64,000 bases of DNA, from the NCBI RefSeq assembly GCF_003288905.1, contig NZ_NHYL01000001.1, forward strand, positions 434,001-498,000, in the 5' to 3' direction. The notes under the pieces are model-generated. The model was not told where the DNA came from. It ran no database searches and was given only the letters and a program-made list of their open reading frames with translations. A program made the position numbers and the translations under genes. The DNA comes from Helicobacter sp. 11-8110. GTDB taxonomy: Bacteria; Campylobacterota; Campylobacteria; Campylobacterales; Helicobacteraceae. Positions 1-6,980 of this stretch are shown here, piece by piece; positions within the stretch are counted from its first letter, which is position 1; each line of letters begins with the position of its first letter.

Positions 1-51
1 AAGCTTTATCTCTTCTCTTGCAAGTGTTTCTTCAATTTTTTCAATATCCAT
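1..51 (-). CDS. Start of an unidentified protein, cut by the window edge
   Basis: The reverse strand opens with ATG at 51-49 and reads MDIEKIEETLAREEIKL before leaving the window. The start shares its A with the TAA stop of purD (a TAATG junction), so the two genes are almost certainly cotranscribed and translationally coupled. Seventeen residues are too few for a family call. The charged amphipathic start would suit a small membrane protein of RDD type, which I vaguely associate with this place after purD in relatives, but that is a guess. Confidence 0.55.
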   Translation of the reverse strand, partial: MDIEKIEETLAREEIKL

Positions 52-1310
52 TACTTTCCTAACACTTGATACGCAATATCTTTACGATATTGCATACCCT
101 CAAAATGAACTTCACTTACTTTAGCATAGGCATTCTTTACTGCTTCTTGGACACTTTGACCCTTTCCTACACAAACCAAAACTCTCCCACCACTAGCAAT
201 AAGCTCTCCATTCTCACTATTCACTCCTGCAAAAGAAATAAGAGAATCTTTGGAATGATTTTCTAAAATCGTAATTTTTGCTTTTTTAGAGCTTTTATAA
301 GGATAATCTTTAGAAGCCACCACAACCCCCACACAAACACTATCTTCTAATTCATAATGGACAGATTTTAAATCCCCACTTGCACAACCCAAAAAGCAAT
401 CTAGCAAACCACTTTTAAAAAGTGGCATTAGCACTTCACACTCAGGATCGCCAAAACGAACATTAAATTCTAACAAATAAGGCTTATCTTTAACTACCAT
501 AATCCCACAAAACAAAGCACCACTAAAAGGATTTCCCTCCTTTTCCATTCCTGCTAAAGTTGGTAAAATAATGCTCTCTTTTACTGCTTTAATTAATTCA
601 GAACTAGCAAGTGGAGAAGGCGCATAAGCCCCCATTCCACCAGTATTTGGACCTCTATCTCCATCTAATAATCTCTTATGATCTTGCGCAGCAGGCAAGA
701 CAATAAAATCCTTGCCATCACACATTGCAAAAACCGATAACTCAAAACCATCTAAAAATTCCTCAATCACCACCTTTTTGCCAGAATCTCCAAAACTCTT
801 GCCCTCAAGCATATCTTGCACTACACTTTTGGCTTCCTCATAACTTTGTGTGATTACCACACCTTTTCCTGCACACAAGCCATCTGCTTTTACAACAATA
901 GGCAAATTTAAAGAATCAATAAAATCACACGCTTCCTCATAGTCTTGCGTTTGAATAAATTGCGCTGTTGGGATTTCATATTTTTTTGCAAACTCTTTCA
1001 TATAAGCTTTAGAACCCTCCAATCTAGCAGCTGCTTGACTTGGACCAAAGGTTAAGATTCCATTCTCTCGCAATTTATCTGCCAACCCCTCCACTAAAGG
1101 CGCTTCAGGTCCAATAATCACCAAACCAATTTTCTGCGTAATTGCAAATTCAACAAACTCATCATCATCTTTAAAATCAATATTTTTGCCAAGCTTACTT
1201 GTCGCTCCATTTCCCGGATAAAAATAAATCCCATCGATTCGACATTCTCTCTGCAACGCTAAACCAATAGAATACTCTCTGCCACCACTTCCAACAATAA
1301 CGATTTCCAT
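51..1310 (-). CDS. purD: Phosphoribosylamine-glycine ligase
   Basis: Second step of de novo purine synthesis: ATP-dependent joining of glycine to 5-phosphoribosylamine to give GAR, in the cytosol. The 419-residue protein has the normal PurD length. It begins MEIVIVGSGGREYSI (N domain glycine-rich loop) and carries IIGPEAPLVEGLAD near residue 65, the ATP-grasp segment VVKADGLCAGKGVV near 140, and the signature RFGDPECEVLMPL near 287. The start has a good Shine-Dalgarno (AAGGG) upstream. A 6S RNA candidate lies directly upstream on the same strand, and the next gene downstream overlaps by one base. purM, another step of the pathway, is at 53 kb and not linked. Confidence 0.97.
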   Translation of the reverse strand: MEIVIVGSGGREYSIGLALQRECRIDGIYFYPGNGATSKLGKNIDFKDDDEFVEFAITQKIGLVIIGPEAPLVEGLADKLRENGILTFGPSQAAARLEGSKAYMKEFAKKYEIPTAQFIQTQDYEEACDFIDSLNLPIVVKADGLCAGKGVVITQSYEEAKSVVQDMLEGKSFGDSGKKVVIEEFLDGFELSVFAMCDGKDFIVLPAAQDHKRLLDGDRGPNTGGMGAYAPSPLASSELIKAVKESIILPTLAGMEKEGNPFSGALFCGIMVVKDKPYLLEFNVRFGDPECEVLMPLFKSGLLDCFLGCASGDLKSVHYELEDSVCVGVVVASKDYPYKSSKKAKITILENHSKDSLISFAGVNSENGELIASGGRVLVCVGKGQSVQEAVKNAYAKVSEVHFEGMQYRKDIAYQVLGK

Positions 1311-1359
1311 CTTTTACAACCCTTAGAATTTGATTTTTACAATACCTAAAAACTTAGGA

Positions 1360-1365
1360 ATTATA
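1360..1365 (-). promoter_or_regulatory. Candidate -10 box for purD
   Basis: TATAAT on the reverse strand about 50 bases before the purD start, just after the end of the 6S RNA candidate. It could start a purD transcript separate from 6S read-through. Match to the extended -10 type promoter usual in Helicobacter; no clear -35. Confidence 0.45.
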
Positions 1366-1375
1366 AAAAGCAAAA

Positions 1376-1571
1376 ACCCAAGTGGGCGCTTATAATTGTG
1401 TAAGCCCTAAAAAATTTAAGGATTCTAGCCATAAGTTCTTTATTAGGCGGCAGATTCTCGTCTCAACTTAAGAGACTAATAGCGAAAACACCATCACACA
1501 AAAGAATCTATACAACTAGCAATATTTGATGTGTTGGACTCCAAAAAAATAAATCGCGTTCCACTCAGGCA
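1376..1571 (-). ncRNA. ssrS: Candidate 6S RNA
   Basis: No protein reading frame fits this stretch. The reverse strand has a perfect TATAAT at 1582-1577. A transcript starting near 1571 would begin with GCCTGAGTGG (1570-1561), which pairs over ten positions (with G-U pairs) with CCACTTGGGT at 1385-1376, closing a rod of about 195 nt. Inside, GTCTC/GAGAC forms a hairpin near the middle (about 1462-1478). Length, closing stem and central hairpin are the 6S layout, an RNA that binds the sigma70 holoenzyme. From memory the H. pylori 6S gene also neighbours purD. The 3' end runs into a T-rich stretch. Not checked with a covariance model. Confidence 0.6.
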
Positions 1572-1576
1572 ATAAA

Positions 1577-1582
1577 ATTATA
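1577..1582 (-). promoter_or_regulatory. -10 box of the 6S RNA candidate
   Basis: Perfect TATAAT on the reverse strand; a start about seven bases downstream falls at the first base of the closing stem of the 6S candidate, which is why the RNA end was placed there. Confidence 0.55.
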
Positions 1583-1681
1583 AAACATCCTAGCTAAAAG
1601 TAGCTTTTAATTTTTAACAATTAACTACAAAATTAGTATTTTTTTGGCACAATACCTTAACTAAAATCTTAGGAGAATATT

Positions 1682-2179
1682 ATGATAAAAAAAATTTTTG
1701 CTTCTACCCTTTTAAGTCTTAGCTTACTTAATGCAAATGAATGTGTATGTTTTGAACTAAAAGGGGAATTTGGGGAAGAAATCAAAGCGATTTTAAAAAA
1801 ATATTCCAAAAATTTAGGTTCTAAAGATATTCAAGTTATCAGAGAAGATGCGGATTTAACCATTCAAGAAAAAAGCTTTTTAGAGAGTCTTATTGGGACA
1901 GGTGAAGTCGCCTCCTCTAACCAAAAAAATGATCTTGAAAATGGCAAAAAACTTTATAATCGCGATTGTGCTAGTTGTCATGGAGAAAAAGGAGAAATTG
2001 CAGTTGCTAAAAAAACTCCTATTAACACTTGGAGCGCACAAGATATAGCTGATGAAATCAAAAGCTATCAAAATCAAGACTTCCAAGGACAATCTCGCTT
2101 TATTAAAAATCAAATCGCCCAAAGATACACCAAAAAAGATATGGAAGATGTCGGTGCTTATGTGGAGAGCCTAAAATAA
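1682..2179 (+). CDS. Periplasmic monohaem c-type cytochrome
   Basis: Electron carrier exported to the periplasm. The 165-residue protein has a Sec signal (MIKKIFASTLLSLSLLNA), an N-terminal domain of about 60 residues with CVC right after the cleavage site, and a C-terminal class I cytochrome domain with haem motif CASCH at 96-100. The segment KKTPINTWSAQDIADEI is typical of small Campylobacterota cytochromes c. The only Met after the haem motif is M154 in KKDMEDVGAYV, an unusual place for the sixth ligand. Start supported by TTAGGAGAATATT before the ATG. Single-gene unit with its own terminator. The redox partner is unknown. Confidence 0.88.
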   Translation: MIKKIFASTLLSLSLLNANECVCFELKGEFGEEIKAILKKYSKNLGSKDIQVIREDADLTIQEKSFLESLIGTGEVASSNQKNDLENGKKLYNRDCASCHGEKGEIAVAKKTPINTWSAQDIADEIKSYQNQDFQGQSRFIKNQIAQRYTKKDMEDVGAYVESLK

Positions 2180-2200
2180 TTTAGCTCTCCATTTTTGCTT
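2163..2200 (+). terminator. Rho-independent terminator of the cytochrome gene
   Basis: TGGAGAGC (2163-2170) pairs with GCTCTCCA (2184-2191), extended by TAAA/TTTA, and is followed by a T-rich tail. The left arm lies inside the last codons of the cytochrome gene and the stop codon sits in the stem-loop. Confidence 0.8.
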
Positions 2201-2244
2201 TTATTTCTTTTAATCTTTATCTAATGAATTACTTCATAGATAAA

Positions 2245-3057
2245 TCAATCCACTTCCGCCAAAATTACTTCTTTACCATCTTTAAAAACATAATTTCTTC
2301 TAGGCGCATTCTGAAGTAAAATATAAGGCGATTCTAAAAGCCTTTGTGTAATATATTTAAAAAAAGGTTGCGCATAAAAATGATAAATTTTTCCACCCCC
2401 AAAATCAATCACTTTAATAATGCCCTTAGCAATCATTTCATCTTGAACGCGAAAAAAATTTACCTTTAATGTTTCGCCCAAAGGAAGGCAAAAATGATAA
2501 AAACTATCCTCTACCTCCCCAAAATTCCCAATAACTTTTCCAAAAAAAGGCTTAAAATATCTATATTTTACCCCAAATATCGCTTCAACAAATACCATAA
2601 AAGTGCAAACCCTAATATCTATTCCCAAAAACATCATCAACGCATTTTGCTCCAAAAGTCTTCCATAAACGCTATTTTTGCAAAAAGGATTATTTTCTAT
2701 TTCATTTGGCATAAGTATCTCTTGTATATCTTGACCCATGCCACAAAAACCAAACATTGGATGAGTGCTTCTTGTAACACCATGGCTTCTAAAAGTTTCA
2801 CTCAAGATTCCAACCTCGCTTTTTAGTGTCCTTAAATCTGCAAATTTAGTTTTTGGAAAACTATAATTAAAACAAGGCATTATTAAATTATTTGAATATT
2901 CGCTTAAAATATTAAGCCAAATTCTTGGTATATCTCTAAAATTTTCTCCCTCTAATTTTCCAAGATTTTGCAAAGCGCTATGACAAAGAATAATTTTATT
3001 ATTCAATAACAAATCCTGAGATAATTGCCTTATTTCATTTTGAGTATATTTTCTCAC
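2245..3057 (-). CDS. AAC(3)-fold acyltransferase-like protein (Antibiotic_NAT family), probable sugar or carrier acyltransferase
   Basis: The 270 residues match the aminoglycoside N3-acetyltransferase fold: LCHSALQNLG near 24, the block EVGILSETFR, and RSTHPMFGFCGMG near 96-108, where family members carry a conserved His. It is the last gene of a leftward cassette with an adenylation domain and an acyl carrier protein and overlaps the gene before it by four bases (ATGA). Proteins of this family also sit in the C. jejuni flagellin glycosylation locus (around Cj1298). I infer transfer of an acyl or aminoacyl group from the carrier to an amino sugar rather than antibiotic resistance. The acceptor is unknown. 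Confidence 0.75.
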   Translation of the reverse strand: MRKYTQNEIRQLSQDLLLNNKIILCHSALQNLGKLEGENFRDIPRIWLNILSEYSNNLIMPCFNYSFPKTKFADLRTLKSEVGILSETFRSHGVTRSTHPMFGFCGMGQDIQEILMPNEIENNPFCKNSVYGRLLEQNALMMFLGIDIRVCTFMVFVEAIFGVKYRYFKPFFGKVIGNFGEVEDSFYHFCLPLGETLKVNFFRVQDEMIAKGIIKVIDFGGGKIYHFYAQPFFKYITQRLLESPYILLQNAPRRNYVFKDGKEVILAEVD

Positions 3058-3773
3058 AAAAACTCTCCATAATGTGCTACTATTTCTTTATAGATCCGAT
3101 AAGTTTCTTCTTTGAATTTTAATTGCTTCCAAGGCTTTCTGCTCAATAAATTCCACTCTATTTTTTTTAAGAAATCAACTTTTTCTTTTTCACTTAATAG
3201 ATCAATGCATTGATGATTTAATGAATCGCGCAAAGATCTTGCCAAGATTTCCATAAGTTGAAAAATAAATATAAACAAGGGATAGCACAAAAGCTCTTTT
3301 AAACTTTCACTCAACTGTTTTTTTAAATCATCTTGATACTCGCGAACTAAAGTGCATCGATGGTTAGCACTAGAGCTAAAAAATAAATCCATTAGGCTAA
3401 CAGGATAAAAATCTAAAATATCTCCATAAATATTTACTATAGGAAAATAAGGATAAATTCTACAAATCAAAGGTCTCAAGTAATGCGGGTTACACAACCC
3501 CCCACACTCACAAGAAAGATAATACAAAACTAATTTCTTATCTCCAAAACTAAACTCTTCTTTTCTATATTTTTGTGTAATATTCTGTATCCCACCTTGA
3601 CTTTTGTAATATAAAAATTCACCCTCAAGCATAGGCAATATTACAGCTTTCTTATGAAGCAACTTAAAATAATCTCCAAAAAAATTCTTACAGCAATAAC
3701 CATCGCAAGTCAAATAACAATCTTTAAAAGAAACAAAATCTTTGCTATAAATACTATTCCAATTAATTTCCAT
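3054..3773 (-). CDS. YkgJ-like cysteine-cluster protein (CxxxCC type)
   Basis: 239 residues with the paired cysteine signature of the YkgJ / CxxxCC family: C19, C23, C27 and C28 near the N-terminus, then C88, C90, C94 and C104, the last in the family pattern RPLICRIYPYFP. The cysteines probably bind zinc or an Fe-S cluster. Biochemical roles in the family are mostly unknown. The C-terminal 100 residues are helical and charged. The start overlaps the ACP stop by one base, and the stop overlaps the acyltransferase start by four, so it belongs to the carrier-protein operon and may modify the carrier-bound group. Family call good, function open. Confidence 0.72.
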   Translation of the reverse strand: MEINWNSIYSKDFVSFKDCYLTCDGYCCKNFFGDYFKLLHKKAVILPMLEGEFLYYKSQGGIQNITQKYRKEEFSFGDKKLVLYYLSCECGGLCNPHYLRPLICRIYPYFPIVNIYGDILDFYPVSLMDLFFSSSANHRCTLVREYQDDLKKQLSESLKELLCYPLFIFIFQLMEILARSLRDSLNHQCIDLLSEKEKVDFLKKIEWNLLSRKPWKQLKFKEETYRIYKEIVAHYGEFL

Positions 3774-4003
3774 TATTTTGCCTCTTTAATATTTCTGACA
3801 ATTTCACAAAACCCATCAAGACTACTAAATTCTTCTGGTTCATATTCACTTAAATCCAAGTCAATTCCAATCCTCTCTTCCAAAAATTCAAGTAACTCTA
3901 AAAATCCAATAGAATCAAGTCCTTCATTACCAAAAAGCTTCCCATCTTCACATTTTCTATCACATTCTTTTAAAAACTCCAAAACAATTTGCTTTATTTC
4001 CAT
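3773..4003 (-). CDS. Acyl/peptidyl carrier protein of the adenylation cassette
   Basis: 76-residue acidic four-helix carrier. The phosphopantetheine attachment site is Ser31 in GLDSIGF, and downstream acidic helices include LELLEFLEERIGIDLDL. It starts two bases after the stop of the adenylation-aminopeptidase gene (TAAAATG). I infer that it receives the aminoacyl or hydroxyacyl group activated by that enzyme, as DltC does for DltA. It is not the fatty acid synthesis ACP: the sequence is divergent and the neighbours are not fab genes. Confidence 0.88.
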   Translation of the reverse strand: MEIKQIVLEFLKECDRKCEDGKLFGNEGLDSIGFLELLEFLEERIGIDLDLSEYEPEEFSSLDGFCEIVRNIKEAK

Positions 4004-4004
4004 T

Positions 4005-4601
4005 TTAATCCTTTTTTATCAATCCATTCTCTACAAATTTACAAATCCAATCTTCCATATCCAAAAGATAAAAACCACATTTTTCAGCAATCTCTATCAA
4101 ATCTAGCTTACCATCACAATACATCAATAAATTCCTCATATCCTTAATTGTATTAAAAGTTTCTTTGGTGGAAAGATTTGGATAAAGCCCCCTTTTGCCA
4201 AGTTGGGGTTCGCATAAAATAGTATTTTTATAAACACCATTAAGCTCAATAAGCTTCAAAATATCCCTAACCATCTCAAATCCACCCTGCAATCCTTTAG
4301 AACTAATAAAAGATAAATCATCTAGAGAAGTATGGTATTGAGGGTATTCCCCAAACTTACTCCGCATTAGAGTGCAAAAAGGCAAATCCACACCTGGAGC
4401 ACAATATTGCCTCTCATCACTACCTCTTTGCAAATAAGAATAATGTTTATAATTTGGGTATTTTGTTTTTAAAAAATGCTTTGCTGATCTGTCTGCTAAA
4501 TTATTACCTTCTCTTGATTCAAGATAAGAATAATCGCCTTCATCACCTATACAAGTCAAGACAAATCCTGCTATACATTTTTTCTTTAATGCTTCTAAAT
4601 G
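4005..4601 (-). pseudogene. C-terminal remainder of the DUF4910 aminopeptidase, cut off by an in-frame stop
   Basis: Reading straight on past the TAA at 4604-4602 in the same frame gives HLEALKKKCIAGFVLTCIGD and then GSDERQYCAPGVDLP, EYPQYHTSLDDLSF and CEPQLGKRGLYPNLST. This is the second half of a Cj1295-like DUF4910 peptidase, ending in a winged-helix segment (about the last 55 residues, YCDGKLDLIEIAEKCG). The only starts available, such as TTG at 4559, lie inside the conserved fold and have no Shine-Dalgarno. So the piece is the tail of the upstream gene separated by one nonsense codon. It carries the predicted metal-site His of YHTSLD, so the upstream fragment alone should lack peptidase activity. 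Confidence 0.8.
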
Positions 4602-6971
4602 TTAGCTTAAATAATAAATAGCACCAATAGTTTCTGGCAAAAATAAAATGCGATAAGTATAGTAATTTTGAATCTGATTTAAATATTTTGCCAAATAAGT
4701 CGCCACACAAATTCCAGAGAGTTCGTTATTTGCCATTTGTGGATGACAGATATAAGTGCTAAGCACAATTTCTTTCTCACTTTTTCCTTTTATTACTACT
4801 TCTCCATAACTCATAGATCCAACCTCCAAGACAGAATCAATCACTACTTCAAATTTCTCTTTAGAATCGCCAAATTTATTTTCTAACTCTTCTCTTAGCT
4901 CATCACTCAAGCAAAATCCCCAATATTCTTTATAATAAGAAGTAACATAAGGGATAGCTCCTCTTTGATCCTTTAGGCTGTGTAAATGTAAATCTAACTC
5001 CCTAAAATTCAAATACTTTCTCACTGGAATTGAATACCCAACTAAATGCAAATTGTTTTCTTTGAAATCACAAATTTTATCTCCATTTGGAGTTACAATA
5101 TAAGCTTCTTTTACATTCCATTCCTTTGGAATCTCCCAATCAAAAGCTTTAGTTCCACTTGGAATCTCATAAACTTTTAACTTCCCATTTAAAATTTTAT
5201 TAACCTCTTTTAAAGTCTCTCTATTTCCATTCCCACTCAAAGATCGCGGAATCTTAAAAATATCGCAAGCAAACCCATACATTAGATCTCCAAACTCTAA
5301 ATTCTCATTATTCTGACATTGCAAATCTTTTTGATTGATGGATTGATGTAGATTTTGCCCTTTTAGTTTGCAATTCTTAGCTTCCATGCTTTTTTGATCT
5401 GTGCTTAAAATAACTTCAACTTGACTTCTAATTTGCTCTCTATCTATTTTCCCATTGCTATTAAGGGGAAATTTTTCAAGACCAATAATTTTGACTGGAA
5501 TCATATAATTTGGAAGTTTTTCTTTACAAAAATCCAATATTTTTTGACTTTCTGCTAAATTTGATTCTATTACACCCACAATATTTGTAAGTCCATCTTT
5601 TTTGATTACCACGCTCACACTTTGATTTTTACTAGCCTCTCTTAAAACATTGTCAATCTCCAAAAGCTCTACGCGAAAGCCTTGAATCTTCACTTGAAAA
5701 TCAACACGACCCAAAAAGCAATACACTTCCTTATCGCAAACTTTTTTTAAAACCCCTAAATCACCTGTTTTATACCACCAAATACCTTCTTCATACACAA
5801 ATTTCTGCCTAGTTTTTTGAGCATCATTTAAATAACCTTGTGCAATTTGATTCCCACCAAGCCAAATTTCCCCCTTCTGTCCCTTTGGCACCTCTTTACC
5901 CTCTTTATCTCTTAAACTCGCATAAAGCCCACTAAAAGGAATCCCTAGAGGAACAATAGATTCTTTACAATCTCTATAATTATAAGACATAAAGGCTATT
6001 GTTGCTTCTGTTGGACCATAAAGATTTTCTACTACACTTTTTGGACAAGCTTCGCTCCAAAGTTTTGCATTTAAGTTTGGAAACTCCTCACCACAAAAAA
6101 GAGACAATCTAAGGTTTGGCATACTATTTGGCTTAAGAGCCTTAAACTTCACAAGGTAAGAAATAAGAGAGGGCACAGCAAAGAATACACTCAAATTTTT
6201 TTGAACAATAAACCTGATAGGATTCAACAAAGATTGCTTGGGAATCACACACAAAGTCGCTCCGCTTAAAAAGGCGCAAAAAATATCGTGCATTGATAAA
6301 TCAAAAGTAATATCAAAAAAATTAGAGATTCTATCATTGCTATTAAAACAATATTTTTCAAGCATTCTCATGGTATAAACAAAAAGATTATCACGGCTTA
6401 CCATAACACCCTTTGGCTCTCCAGTGCTACCTGAAGTAAAAAGCAGGTATGCAGTAATACTAGAATCGTTGTTAAAATTTAATTTTTCAAATATATTTAA
6501 TTGTTTTTTTAGGGCTTTAGGAATGGCTATAAAATGTAATTTGGGAAATCTCTTGGGTAAATCTCCTAACTCCTCTACCAAAATCACCATTGATTCTAGC
6601 TCTTTTGCAATCACAATAAAAGAATCATAGCATTCCTTTCCCAAAAACATTACCGAAGCTTCACTTCGCCTTATCATAGACAAAAGTCTTTGGCTTGGAA
6701 ATTTTGGATTTAATGGGACATAGGTTTGATAAGCTAAAACACAAGCAAGAATAGAAGTATAAACCAAAATGCTTCTAGAAGCAAAAATTAAGATTCTAGA
6801 ATCATTTGCTAAAGTCCCACCCCCCTCCCGCACATTACAAATCAATGAAGCGAGAATTGTAGCTTCAGAATATAATTCCTTATAAGTTATCTTTGTTTTT
6901 TCTACTTCTAGGGCAATATTATTAGAATTTTTTTGAAACGATTCTTTTAAGACTTGAGACAAATTATCCAT
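4602..6971 (-). CDS. Amino-acid adenylation domain fused to N-terminal half of a DUF4910 (Cj1295-like) aminopeptidase; truncated by stop codon
   Basis: Residues 1-515 are an adenylation enzyme: LLFTSGSTGEPKG at 176-188, FDLSMHDIF near 223, NLYGPTEATIAF at 316-327, YKTGDLG at 400, GRVDFQVKIQGFR at 421 and PLNSNGKIDR at 502. The FDLSMHDIF block resembles DltA-type ligases and keeps the Asp that binds an amino group. After a linker (about 520-558) comes a DUF2172/DUF4910 peptidase with IPSGTKAFDWEIPKEWN, IPYVTSYYKEYWGFC, STYICHPQMANNELSG and LPETIGAIYYLS, where it stops at 789. The frame continues beyond the stop with the missing half. In C. jejuni the equivalents (Cj1307-like and Cj1295) are separate flagellin-glycan genes. 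The start follows ABC-F by nine bases with AAGGGAAG. Confidence 0.85.
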   Translation of the reverse strand: MDNLSQVLKESFQKNSNNIALEVEKTKITYKELYSEATILASLICNVREGGGTLANDSRILIFASRSILVYTSILACVLAYQTYVPLNPKFPSQRLLSMIRRSEASVMFLGKECYDSFIVIAKELESMVILVEELGDLPKRFPKLHFIAIPKALKKQLNIFEKLNFNNDSSITAYLLFTSGSTGEPKGVMVSRDNLFVYTMRMLEKYCFNSNDRISNFFDITFDLSMHDIFCAFLSGATLCVIPKQSLLNPIRFIVQKNLSVFFAVPSLISYLVKFKALKPNSMPNLRLSLFCGEEFPNLNAKLWSEACPKSVVENLYGPTEATIAFMSYNYRDCKESIVPLGIPFSGLYASLRDKEGKEVPKGQKGEIWLGGNQIAQGYLNDAQKTRQKFVYEEGIWWYKTGDLGVLKKVCDKEVYCFLGRVDFQVKIQGFRVELLEIDNVLREASKNQSVSVVIKKDGLTNIVGVIESNLAESQKILDFCKEKLPNYMIPVKIIGLEKFPLNSNGKIDREQIRSQVEVILSTDQKSMEAKNCKLKGQNLHQSINQKDLQCQNNENLEFGDLMYGFACDIFKIPRSLSGNGNRETLKEVNKILNGKLKVYEIPSGTKAFDWEIPKEWNVKEAYIVTPNGDKICDFKENNLHLVGYSIPVRKYLNFRELDLHLHSLKDQRGAIPYVTSYYKEYWGFCLSDELREELENKFGDSKEKFEVVIDSVLEVGSMSYGEVVIKGKSEKEIVLSTYICHPQMANNELSGICVATYLAKYLNQIQNYYTYRILFLPETIGAIYYLS

Positions 6972-6980
6972 AAACTTCCC

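Noticed and set aside
1644-1650. TTGGCAC before the cytochrome gene as a sigma54 -24 element
   Set aside because: No TTGC-type -12 element at the required distance.
2245-3057. Aminoglycoside resistance gene (AAC(3))
   Set aside because: Only the fold matches; the operon with a carrier protein and adenylation enzyme points to biosynthesis.
6816-6829. C-rich tract in the adenylation gene as a phase-variation switch
   Set aside because: The longest run is only six C (6820-6825), interrupted by A and T, and the frame is intact across it.
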